From contig NC_057789.1 of NCBI RefSeq assembly GCF_014905175.1, positions 3,224,001 to 3,288,000 of the forward strand: a stretch of 64,000 bases of DNA, read 5' to 3'. Below the pieces are notes generated by a model. It saw only the letters and a list, made by a program, of their open reading frames with translations. It searched no databases and was not told where the DNA came from. Positions 26,801 through 38,030 of this stretch are shown piece by piece. Position 1 is the first letter of the stretch. Each line of letters opens with the position of its first letter. This DNA is from Aphidius gifuensis. Its lineage: Eukaryota; Arthropoda; Insecta; Hymenoptera; Braconidae. The translations under genes and the position numbers were made by a program.

Positions 26801-29800
26801 GTAATTTGAAAAAAAAATATATTCATACTTTAAAATTTCATCAAGGTCAAGAATTTTATTTGATGAACATTTATTTTCCCAACGAGCACAAATATCTTTG
26901 AATGTAAATGATTGACTATCATATTCAAATGTTGCATTCGTAATCATGTCATCAAGTATTTTTATTTCTCTAAATACTTCGCCCCTTAAAATATTTTCAT
27001 CTTGATCTTTTGATACAATAATGATGTGTCCAAATCTTCCTGTTGATTAATAACATAACTTTATTAATAAATTGGTCTTTTTTATTTTTTTCATGGATTA
27101 TTTATTTAATAAAAAAAAAAGAAAAGGATATTTGTACATACCAGGTCGTGTGATTCGTTCAATACTGAAATAGCTGCTGTAATTTACTTTGAAATGTTCT
27201 TCGACAACAGCTCGTTCGTATTTACTTGGTCCATCAATGGGAGAAAATAAATACTCAGGATCATTTTCATATTCCAATTTTTGATAGCCAGTCATGCATG
27301 TTAAAGCCAACAATGCTGGGACGATGATAAAATATCCTGGTCGTTTACCGACCCATAATCCAATTTGGTAAAATATCCGACAAAGTAGGGCGTCAACGAA
27401 ATCCCAACGTATCCTCTTCTGAAATTCAAAAATTTCAACTTAAAATCTTTAAAAAGAGAGTGATACAATCCGAAGATAATTTGGTAAATATTAAAGCTCT
27501 TGAAAAATTGTCTCGAGCCACAAAAAAAAATCATTTTCAAATCCAATAGATTCATCATCTAGGAGATAAAAAAAAAAGCCATTTAATATTTTTTTTTATC
27601 TGTCATCAGATTTCCGCTTTTTGAAATGAGATTTTTTTTTAAAAAACCCTGATAAAAATGATTTCTCCAATTTTCTTCGATTTTCTCCGATTTTTGAAAA
27701 TCTGTCCAAGTCGGAGGTAATCGGAGATAATTGGAAAAAATGATTTTTTTTTCCTCCAATTTTTCTTCGAAATTTTTATTCATCAATATGCGAAGAAAAT
27801 TGTAATAAAGCGGAGTAAATAATTTTATCTCTCAAAAAATATTAATGCCCATAACCTTCGAATGATTCACTATAATATTTAATTGGATTGTTATAAATAA
27901 TAAAGTTGTTAATGTGTTATAAATAAAAAAATAACAAAAAATTAAAAAGAAAGCTTGCGGCCGCCGCAACGCTGGTTTAAACAAAAAAAATAAAAGTGAA
28001 GAATATTAATAAAAAAATTATAAATAAATAAAAAGTTCAAGGTTTATCTTGGTCCTCGAAGATGCTACACGCTATCTAGAAAAGTGAATGATAAACACAT
28101 ACGTGTATCAGACCACAACTAATTACAAGACAAATTGCAATGACCTAAATTGTATATAAAATTTTTTTTTCATTTATTTATGTTTTTTTTCACAATTACG
28201 ATATAAATACAAGATAAAATGTAATTATGCGGAAGAAGTAAATAAAATTAAAAAACTACTTAAACATCAGTAATCTTATTTGTCAAATTGTCAAATAAAA
28301 AAATATAATTCAAGCCAATTTAATAATTCTTTTATTCTTTTAATTAAATAGTTTATATTTTTATTGATATATATTTAAACAAATTAGCATGAAAAATAGT
28401 AACAAATTATCATCACATTCAGACCTCAATATTATGTCAGAGAATAATTTCTCAGTATAATTATTAAAAATAAATGTACAATATATTAAAAGCAAAAAAA
28501 AATTTTGAATATTATAATCAAATTGTATATGAAATTGCGCAAAACAAGTGAATGCATATTTAATAATTTTTATTGATTATATTTAATCGTTAATTTATCA
28601 CTTTGTCTCTTCAATATTAATACAAAAAAAAAAAAATTAATATACGTTTCTGTGTAAAAAGAAAAATAAAATGGATATAAACCGGTAAAATATATTAAAA
28701 ATTTTTTGAGGTATTTTATCTGTATAGTAGAAATATGTGTCTCCATAATTATTCCGTATAAGTAGACATACAAAAATGTATAGTTTAGAGATTTAAAATA
28801 TTTTATTTAATCATCATTTTTTTTTTTTTTTGGTATTTTATTTATATATTATTTTTACAACTTAAAAGTGTAGAATAAGAGAAAGAAACCAGTTGAAAGT
28901 TATACAGAGAAAGTTATTTAACATTATTGGGTAATCAACTGAGTTGTCTTGTTCATACAGTGGCCTACAGAAGGTTTACTGATTGAATAACACACACAGG
29001 CTTGTCATCTGGCTAATTATATTTTTTTATAAATTTTATATTAATTTTATATATTAATAATTTCCTTCTTAATTTTAGTTTTATTATTATATGATTATTG
29101 ATTAATTATTGCATAAAAAATTCACAACAATTTTATAAACCGGAAATTAAAAGTCTATCAGAAATAATTTTTAAAACGTTTTTGATTTTAAAAGCATAGA
29201 ATTATACTGTCAAATTATAAATTGATTCTTTTTTTTTTTTTTTTTGTCTCGATTATATTAATTTTGACAATTGAAGGTCTTATTTTTAAATGAGATTCAC
29301 TTAGTGTTTATGAAAAAAATATCATGTGACAAGTTAACTCCGAAATGTAAATTAAAAAACATGATTTAACACGTGCAAAAAAATTTTTAAAAACATTTTT
29401 GCTTACTAAAATGAGATTTTTTTTTTTTTTTTGTATTTTTTAAGTATAACAATTTATACTTGAATTGAAAATAAATTATACGTAAAATAATTATTTCTAG
29501 CATTTAAAAATTTAATCTAATCAAAATTCTCGTAATTAACATTTCCGTTTTTTAAAATTAGATTTTTTTTTAAAGTACCCTGATGAAAAGGATTTCTCCG
29601 ATTTTCTCTGATTCTCAAAAATCGGAACAATTCGGAGGTAATCGGAAATAATTCGGAAGAAATGATTTTTTGTTTTCCTCTAATCTTCATCAATCCATTA
29701 TTCATCAATATGCGGAGAAAATCGGAATTAAGCGGAGTAATAGGTAGAAATTCGTAGGAAGTCGGAGTAATGCAGAGAAAATCGGAGAATATCAGACAAA

Positions 29801-32800
29801 AACCGAAAAAGATCGGAGAGAAACGGAAAAATATCGAAGAATTTTTTTTTTCCTTTCAAATAAATATTTTTATTCAATACGTAAATAACTCTTTACCTTT
29901 CAACGAGTTTCATAATATATAAAAAAAATAAATAATCATATTACAAATACGAAATATTCAATTGTATTATTATTATAACAATAATAATTTTATATTATGA
30001 TTTTTTATTTTCCTTGTTTTTATAATAAATAGTGATTAATATAAAGCATAGCTTCCGTGTTTCTTTTAAATTAAAATTTATTATTAAATTAAGTGAAAAT
30101 AACATTCACCAGTTAATTGTAATAATAAATCCACAGTCAAGTTCATTGTTCTTTATGTTTGAATGTGTATTTTGATACATTCAAGTGTTGAATTATTGTT
30201 TATCAAATTTATCAGATATCAAATGACTGTTTGTTAATTTGAAAAAAATTCCATTTAAATAAAATCTTTATTATATTTACTATTTATTAATTATTGTTAT
30301 TTAAACCATTTCATTTATAACACTTGTTATTAGTTAATTTTTATCAAGAGATTAGATTGCATACGATGATTGTATGAGCACATATAAATTTATTCACACA
30401 TAAAATTTTATGGCAATAGTATCAACTTAAACCTGGACAACCTTGTATTGATATAGAAAATAAAAATAAAAATACAAATAACTCTTATTCGTTCTTGATA
30501 AATACAGTCATGGCATCATTTTGAATCCATTGAAATTATAAAAAAAAAACTTTTCATTATCATTAATAAAACTATCAGCAATTATGTAGAATTTAATTAA
30601 ACTGCAAAATTCATTTTTATATTTTCTTTTTTTGCATGTAAATTTGATCTATATATTTTATAATCTTTAATAATAAATTTAAATATAATTTTAGGATAAT
30701 ATATTGAAAGATTAAACGATAACAATTTTTTTTTTCATAAAAAAATGTTTAAAATGTATTTTAGTATTTAATAATTATTGTCATTAAAAAAAAATATATA
30801 AATTATTAATGCAAGTAGTTTAATTAAATGAACTTTCAAGTAAAAGAAAAAAATTTAAGCATCCTTGGGACATTTATTTATTTAGTTTTTTTATTCATGT
30901 TAGTACGATATGAATTGATCAATATTTTTTTCTAATAAATTATTATATATCAATTTTTTTCTTTATTATAACAATTATCATAAGGTGAAACTGTAAGATC
31001 GAGGACTCAATTGCAACATTCACAATGTCTCTATAACAGTCTCATTTTATGTGATTAGATTAAACCGTTAAATAGAATATAAATCTTTATTTTTTCTCTC
31101 AATAGACTGTTGAATTCGTAGATCGTTTAAATTCTCTACGAAAAAGGTAAAATATGAATGAAATTTTTAAAAAACATAATTCAAGCTTTCTTTGTAAAGA
31201 AGAGTAGAATGACAGATAAAAAAAAATATCAAATGACTTTTTTTTTATATCCTAGATGATGAATCTGTTGGATTTAAAAATGATTTTTTTTTGTGGCTCG
31301 AGACAATTTATAAAAAGCTTTAATTTATAAAAAAATAAATCAGTTACCCCTCCCGTTGCCTTATATGTATATATATATATATATAATGTATTATGAACAT
31401 ATTAATAAATTATATTTTCATTCAAGACTCAAACGTTTTCACCTATTTAAATTTAAAAGACCCTCTGTTTATTGCATAACGTCACATATACTCTTGCAAA
31501 CATTGAAGCAATGAATACAATTGTTATTATTTTTTTTATTTCGTAAATTTAACTTGACAAAATAATCACATGTAATGTGTCAACTATCAATTGCAAAAAG
31601 AAAAATCATAAAAAATTTATAAAAAAATTTTTGTAACTCTATTATTTATAAACAAAATAATAAATAAATAAATAAATATTTAACAAGTAGTTCAGCAAAT
31701 CAGTTACACCCCAAATTGGATGTACAAATATAAATTTAATTCAATGGTGCACAGTTATAGTAACTGAACAGATTATGGCATAATCTAAGAAATTTTTTTT
31801 TTCAAAACAGGTTATCTTGATACCGGGTCATCGCCGACTTTTATACTTGTACATTACGCATTAGAGAAAATAGCAATTACACATTTATAACAAAAAAATA
31901 AAATAAAATAAAAGTAAAAAATTATTTAACATATATGTAGTTTATTTATAATTATCAGTATAGAAAAAAAAATTATTTTTATAATTAATTTATTCAACTA
32001 AAGTCTCTTTGAAATTCTGCAATATTGGACTTTCACACAGTAATCGGCCTTGAACACTAGTCAACCACGAAAATCTAGTTAATTAAGTGTATTTTTTTTT
32101 TTTTTTAAAAACTGCAATTTTTTTTTCTAAAATGGCTAAGAAAAAAAAAACATTCAGGTTTTTATATTTTCCACATTTAATCCGTATAATTAGTCTGTGT
32201 TTTTTCTTTCATGGGTCAATTTGGGAGAAATTCGGAGTAATCGCGGAGAATTTCGGAGTAACCGCGGAGAAATTAGTAATAATTACGGAGAAATTCGAAA
32301 AAATTCGGAGAAATATTTTCAGCAGGGTTGCAATAATATTTTTAATTTTTAAAATTTTTTCTACTATTTTCTTCCAAATAAAAACCATTTATCAAAGAAA
32401 AAAGAAAAACTATTTTTTTTGTTATCTTTTAGAAACCATCCAGCTAAATTCTCGGAAATAATCTTATCGCTAGACAGAGACATGTCAAGGTTAAGAAAAA
32501 AAAAATAAAAAGCCATTTAAATATATTTGAGTAAATATGTATATTGAAAGGGAAAATCTTTTTGTTTACCGTCACGGATTTACTTATGCTTTCACGTTTT
32601 GTTGCACGCCTGATTTACAATTGCGGCATAATAATTTTGTATGTCAATTTAAAATGATACACATAAAAAAAAAAAAAATAATTTATTAAAACGAAAAACT
32701 GAAATAATTCAATCACAATAATATTACATATGAAAATTATATAATATTTTTTTTATATTGTTTTATTGAGAAAGAAAAATAAATTAGTAGTTTAAAAAAA

Positions 32801-33388
32801 AAAAAGCAATTAGAGAAAGTAAAAGTACATGTGCATCAAGTTAAATATAAAAATATAATAAGAAAAATTGAACCAAAAAGATCATTATTTAAAATATTTA
32901 TCAAAACAATTATTGATAAAATGCACCTTTCGTAATTTCACTTTTATGGGGTTTTATTTTATTTTTTTTTTATTGCTTCTTTTTTTTATTGTTCATTCAA
33001 CTTGCCGGAATGCTATTAAAACGTGACCAGGTATACAGTTGTCGGATCTTTTAAAAAATCAAAAAAATAAAAAACAACCTTTCCCGGTAGCACAGAAAAT
33101 TTTCATCGATTGTTATTTTTCATCTTTTGTCATGATAAAAATTCAATGAATAAACTACCTGAGACCCAGACGGTTACTTCCTCTCTACTTGTTTTGTATA
33201 CATATATATATGTCGTCTGATTTAAAAATTACTTAACAAGTGAGCCAGTGACAATTTACTTTTAACTTCCGGCTTATAAAATTGCGTGAATTTTCATGCA
33301 ATATTTTATTATTATTAATACACAAAAAAAAAATATATGTATTTAATAAATAATTTAAAGAATTTACCTTGGATCTTCTTATAGACAT
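20852..33388 (-). CDS. Patched domain-containing protein (patched-related, sterol-sensing-type RND transporter)
   Basis: Nine exons: 33388-33368, 27418-27142, 27039-26829, 26750-26562, 26479-26136, 24531-24331, 24247-24116, 23018-22705 and 22303-20852. Phases close to give 1046 aa. Layout: short N-terminal exon (MSIRRSK), helix 1 near residues 35-55, an extracellular domain to about 265, and a first helix bundle (about 270-460) of sterol-sensing-domain type. That bundle includes IGIDDTFVMLAAWRK, the family's fourth-helix signature with its Asp pair. A second extracellular domain follows, then a second bundle from about 710 with GFSVDFTAH near 771. A cytoplasmic tail of about 185 residues is rich in Ser, Pro and Asn. 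These match PTCHD/Patched-related proteins, which are RND-fold membrane proteins linked to lipid transport and Hedgehog-type signalling. The seven-codon first exon across a 5.9 kb intron fits in phase but is the least certain part. Substrate unknown. Confidence 0.9.
25806..26096. repeat. CTCCG/CGGAG repeat family, copy A
   Basis: Lies in an intron of the patched-domain gene. The left part is built of ctccgatttt units and the right part of cggagaaaat units, so the copy is roughly self-complementary. It starts with aaaatgatttctccgatttt, as copies B and C do. It shares the internal stretch ttcttcgaaatttttattca with copy B. Confidence 0.8.
27493..27607 (-). repeat. Inverted duplicate of an exon-like fragment (copy 1)
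   Basis: This stretch is the reverse complement, with scattered differences, of 31211-31323. On the minus strand it reads as a pyrimidine-rich run, a tag acceptor, and then 22 codons including DFFLWLETI before TAA. It lies in intron 1 of the patched-domain gene, just upstream of exon 2. It could be a fragment of a duplicated gene or part of a mobile element. Confidence 0.75.
27607..27830. repeat. CTCCG/CGGAG repeat family, copy B
   Basis: Begins like copy C with atttccg, a T/A run and then ccctgataaaaatgatttct, followed by ctccgatttt units. The right part has aatatgcgaagaaaattg and aagcggagtaa, matching copy C (aatatgcggagaaaatcgg, aagcggagtaa). It is shorter and more diverged than copies A and C on its right side. 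Intron 1 of the patched-domain gene. Confidence 0.8.
27951..27982. other. HindIII-NotI...PmeI-like string in an intron
   Basis: aagctt (27951-27956) is followed directly by gcggccgc (27957-27964), a GC-rich spacer, then gtttaaac (27975-27982). Both neighbours are AT-rich genomic sequence. Adjacent HindIII and NotI sites with a nearby PmeI site resemble a cloning linker or vector joint. In an AT-rich genome a chance gcggccgc is improbable but possible. Confidence 0.6.
29537..29850. repeat. CTCCG/CGGAG repeat family, copy C
   Basis: The longest copy. It starts with atttccgttttttaaaatta and ccctgatgaaaaggatttct. It then passes through ctccgatttt units, a central segment with a short direct match to copies A and B, and a right part made of many cggag-centred units about 10-13 bp apart. 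It lies in the patched-domain intron and ends in a T run near 29850. Confidence 0.8.
31211..31323 (+). repeat. Inverted duplicate of an exon-like fragment (copy 2)
   Basis: Plus-strand partner of 27493-27607. A T-run and cctag acceptor precede 22 open codons with the same DFFLWLETI core and a TAA at the same place. The substitutions between the two copies keep the frame open. Confidence 0.75.
32215..32327. repeat. CTCCG/CGGAG repeat family, copy D
   Basis: Made of ggagaaattcggagtaa-type units. The right end ggagaaatattttcagcaggg closely matches the terminal repeat of copy E. The plus-strand open frame across it is a by-product of the repeat. Confidence 0.7.
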
Positions 33389-33639
33389 TTTTTAAAAATA
33401 TAACTTTAAACTTTCACAAAATTCACAAAGTCACAAATTCACAAATAATTATAATAAAAAAATTTTTAAAGATTTAAAATTAAAAAAAACTTTTGTTTGA
33501 ACAATAATTGTAAAAAAAAAATTTAGCACTTTTATTTCTAGCGAATATTTTCTAATACATTATAAGTTTTTTTTCACATCTGTCATGTCTAAATTTTCGT
33601 TTGATATTTATTTAGAGAGAACAGGTCGTTGGACCATCG

Positions 33640-33855
33640 AGAACTGAACTGAAAATTTTTAGTCTTCATTCAGTCCAAGTCTCGATCTTTGGGTTACAAA
33701 TGCGCCGCTCAACAGACACTCGATATTTTCCGCAATACTTCGGAAAAGTTCGTTTTTATATTAGTGTATATATGTCTTTTTTTTCCTAGTAATATTTGAA
33801 TTAGATGGAGATTGTACGTATTTTTTTGAATGTTGGTATCGAGAGAGAGAGAAAG
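33640..33855 (-). promoter_or_regulatory. Candidate promoter of the patched-domain gene
   Basis: About 250-460 bp upstream of the predicted start codon. On the minus strand two overlapping initiator-like TCAGTT motifs lie at 33653-33642. Farther upstream are a GC-elevated stretch (33660-33730) and a GA-dinucleotide run (33840-33855) of the sort bound by GAGA factors in flies. This is motif reading only. Confidence 0.3.
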
Positions 33856-34755
33856 ATTTTTATTTTTTTTTTTTTCATGTATATTCAATCGAACCGTAGC
33901 GAATAACGTGTGGAGTTGTACTGTAAGCGTAAACAATATTATTGCTTTCATAGAGATGGCCCGTTGTAAGTCTGCTACTTTCCAGTCGATTCGCTCGTGG
34001 TTAACAGCAAGAAGGAGAGACAATTTTGTTACGGTTTAGATTAATTGTCATTTATCAATAGGGGATGTGAAAATAATAGATGAAAAAACTGGGAAAGAAA
34101 AATTGTACAAGAAAATCTGTTATAACAAAGATCAACAGGTTGTAATATGAATGTCAAGGCTAAAATATTTTAAATAATTTTTAAGGTTTTATATTTTTTC
34201 TATATCAATGACATTATTTTTTTCTATTAAATATTGAATAATTAAAATTGCAATTTAAATGTTAATATTTTTTAGAAAAATATTTATTCATTTATTTGTT
34301 TATTTATTTATATATTTATTTATTTATCTATTGGTTTTTTAATTATTTATGTTTTATGATTTATTAATTAAAAAAAAAATCTACTGTGCTTATTATTATT
34401 ACTTATTTTGTAATTAAAAAAACAATTGAATATATACCCAGAACAATTGATGAACTTGAATTATTTATTTATTAATTAACATTTTTTTAATTCTTAAATG
34501 TTTAAACAATACTTGAAAGATAAAAAAAATAAATAACAATATATAATGCAAGTATTGAACAATGACGTAATGAATTTAAAATAAAAAATTAAACGGTTAT
34601 CATTCAATTAATTTAAAAAATGATTATACTATTGTTTTTTTTCAAAGTTTATTTATTTTTCAATTCATTTATTGTTTAATATTATTTTTTTTTATTGCAT
34701 CGCAATTATACTATTTGTATGTTTATTTAAAAAAAAAATTAAACAATAACTATAA

Positions 34756-34906
34756 CCCTGGTGAAAATGATGTCTCGGATATTTTTTCATTTTTCTCCGA
34801 TATTTTTTCGATTTTCTACGAATTTCTCTGCTTTTCTCCGTTTCTTTCCGAATTACTCCGATTTTTAAAAATCGGAGAAAATTTGGAGAAATCATTTTCA
34901 CCAGGG
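34756..34906. mobile_element. CTCCG/CGGAG repeat family, copy E with terminal inverted repeats (MITE-like)
   Basis: A 151 bp element. The left end ccctggtgaaaatgatgtct is the near-exact inverse of the right end, which reads agaaatcattttcaccaggg. The interior carries ctccgat and ctccgtt units. Terminal inverted repeats and small size without coding capacity fit a non-autonomous DNA element. No clean target-site duplication is visible, although tataa-like sequence flanks both sides. Confidence 0.7.
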
Positions 34907-37847
34907 AATTTATAATAATAAACAAAAAAATCTTTTTTTAGATAATTTTGATTGTTAAATTGAATGTGATAACTCGTGATATTGTTGGAGAAAAATAATT
35001 TTCAAAGGGGAATTTATTTTATTAACTATATAAATGGAGATAACACTTATTCAGTTTGAGACATCCTTCCCTGTATAAAATAATTTCTATATTTAGATTA
35101 TTCAACACGCAAATTACCATCAATCCAAAAAAATTGATCAATCAAAAATTGTGTAAAAACAACAACAAAAAAATAAATTAATAATAATCTATAAAATTAT
35201 AATAATTGTATTTTTTATAATGTTAGAAAAAAATAAAAAAATAAAAAAAGTTCTATCATTCCGATGTGTGTCTTTGAATCATATTTCCTGTTTCAAATAT
35301 GAATTAATTTAAATGATTTGTCGTTAATTGATATTCAAAATTTAATAACTACATGTAAAAAAAAATAAATTTATAACAAAATAATATCTACAAAAAACAA
35401 AAAATATATATCATCATATAAATATGTTTATAAATATTTTTTTTTATTTATACATTTTATTATATTAAATGTCTCAATGTTTACAAGTTAAAAAAAAAAT
35501 ATACGTTTAACTATGCATTGATTAAAAATTTAATAAATAATAATCATAATAAAAAATGATGATGGATTAGACTACGGAAGCTAATCTTGTAAACACAATG
35601 TCGATATTTATCTATAGTTATTTATGCAAATACATTTGTCATTAATACATTGAGATATTAAAAAATAAACACAAGTCTTTGAGATATAATTTAATCAAAA
35701 AATTCATTGTGTCGCACTTTATTTTACACTATAAAATTAATCATTGAATCATCAATGTTTATTATTGCTTTGAAATTTTTTTTATGAAGAAACTTATTAA
35801 TACAAATTTTGAAGATTCATTGTTTTATAATTTTGTGCTATATATTCATGAACACTGTGAAAAATAATTGCTATAATTATAATTAATTTTAAATTTAATT
35901 TTCGCATATTAAATGATTGTTTAGGAAAAAAAATTAATAAATAATAGTAACCTTGAAACATTGCTGCTCCAATTTAAAGGGTAATGTGATGAGCGTTGAC
36001 CTGGGTCGTGATTATTTTTTTTTCACTTGATAATATTATTACTGTAACCGATAAGAAAAAAATTTCAACAAAATCCAGATAGTTATTTCAAAAAGTCTAT
36101 TTTGACAAATGATTATTATTTAAAATACGAATACGTATATATAGAAAAATAATTTAAAAATATAAATTATTAAACTCATCTTGTAAACTATCCTTTTGTA
36201 CAATTTGCAGAGTTGTAAATATTTATTTAGTCTCAAACAATAAATTGTGTACCACACATATAACAATGATTTTTTAAAATAATTATTTGTTGCTTCCTAC
36301 AAATGAACAATAACGCCTCTGCAAATATTCAAGTATACTTTTAACAACTCTTCCTCGTGACAGTACAATTACTTCAATTATGATTTATTTTAAAATTATT
36401 ATATTTATTTTTAGATAATATATCCTGTTTCTAGTAAATATTTTTTTAATTTTATCTAGTCAGTTTTTAAATAATAAAAAATTGTAATTTATTAAAAATT
36501 TAATTTTTAAAATATTAATTAATAAACCAATTTAGTTATATTTTTTTTTTTTTAAATAAATAAAATTACATTGTTTAAATACTATTTGATTAAACAAAGA
36601 AAAAAATTTATTTCCACAATTTTTTTGTTTTAACTTAGTCAAACAGTTTGTAAACAATAAAAAATTTAATTTATTTATAAAATTTAAATGGCATTATATT
36701 TATTAATAAAAAAAATTTAATAAATATTTTTTGTCTTTTTCGTTCAAGTAAAATTTCATTGTTTAAATACAAAGAAAAAAAAAATAAATATTTTCACAAT
36801 TTATTCAAATAACAATAATAATTTGGATAAATTGTGAAAATTAATTTGCTGATATAAAATTCAAGCTGTTATTTCAAGTACCGCTTGAAATGTTCACTCT
36901 CCTATGTAGAACAATGACTTGGGTCCACTGATATGGTCGGGCAATCTTTACACCTGCAACTATCTCATCAAAATAAATTTTAAATTATACATAGTAACCT
37001 TGTTTCTTATATTTTATTATACCGTGATTAACCATAAATAAATTAAATTTTAATTGAAAAAATATTTAACATAAAATATAATGAAAAAAATACATGATGA
37101 AAATAATAAATAATCAATTTTTATAATAATATTTCGATAAGTAAAAGTTGATGGACACATTGTTAAATGTCAAAGTAAAATGAATATTTTAATTTAGAAT
37201 GAAAAAAACAAAAATAAAGGTGGATACAATGAACTTTTGGTTATACCACTTTCAATTAAATTGTCTTTTTTTTTCATGTCAATGAGTATCCCTTTTCAGT
37301 TATGATGATGATATAACAAAATCACTGAAAAAAATCATCTAAAATCATGACTCTTATGCTTGATGAATAGTAATAAATTTTTTTTCTCCACTCTATTTTG
37401 CAAGCAATAAAAAAAAAAAAATCTTATTTATATTTTTACTTATTTTTTTTATTCCTGTTTGAACATAAATTAAATAAATTTACAAATTTATATTGATTTA
37501 AAAACATTTTTTTTTTTACACCTGTACATTTAAAATTATATAATTTATTCATACACAAGTTTATAATTTTATTTCTAGGAAGTTAAATATAATATTTAAA
37601 AAAAATAATAATTTTTCAAATCAAGGGAACAACTAGGTTTTAAATTTTATCAATGACATCATGTTTGAGAAAATAACAATATTAGAATATTGCAAAAAAA
37701 AAAAAAAAAAAAAATCATGAAAAATAATGTCTATAGAATCAAGATAATATTCAACATTTTTTTTTTCTCTAGAAGCTGGTTGAACACATGTATTTTCACT
37801 TTTTCTAAATTTTTTTTTTCTCGATAAAATGAAAACATTGTAATTTA

Positions 37848-38030
37848 GGCCCGTGGCGAGGGACGTGACTTAGAGTGCATTCTGGCTACCATGACCGTCC
37901 GTATTCATTTTTATTATTTGACTAGTTTCGTCTATACTAGTTTTTTCGTCAAAGCTAGACGAAACGAGTCGAAAAAAATGTCTACGGACGGTCATGAAGG
38001 CCATAATCCGCAATGAGCCACCACGGGGGA
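37848..38030. mobile_element. Fold-back/MITE-like hairpin element
   Basis: Arms 37890-37934 and 37956-37996 are inverted copies: catgaccgtccgta...gtttcgtcta against tagacgaaac...tacggacggtcatg. The loop is about 21 nt. Weaker complementarity extends outward to ccgtggc (left) and gccaccacgg (right). It is GC-rich compared with the flanks and has no coding frame. Confidence 0.75.

Larger units (their letters stand above)
27983..33367. other. Remainder of intron 1 of the patched-domain gene
   Basis: Non-coding AT-rich DNA with repeat copies C and D, the second exon-like duplicate, and a (TA)n run at about 31367-31384. No gene is visible in it on either strand apart from these items. Confidence 0.5.

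Noticed and set aside
27301..27558. A minus-strand frame reading into patched-domain exon 2 from the exon-like duplicate
   Set aside because: It is out of frame with the patched-domain coding sequence, and a good acceptor at 27421-27419 starts the true exon.
27951..27964. The GC-rich string as a natural CpG promoter element
   Set aside because: It is only about 25 bases, lies far from either end of a gene, and has the exact form of restriction sites, so a linker or chance explanation is preferred.
32087..32461. A 124-codon plus-strand open frame
   Set aside because: It runs through T/A homopolymers and repeat copy D; its openness follows from the repeat units and it has no protein-like composition.
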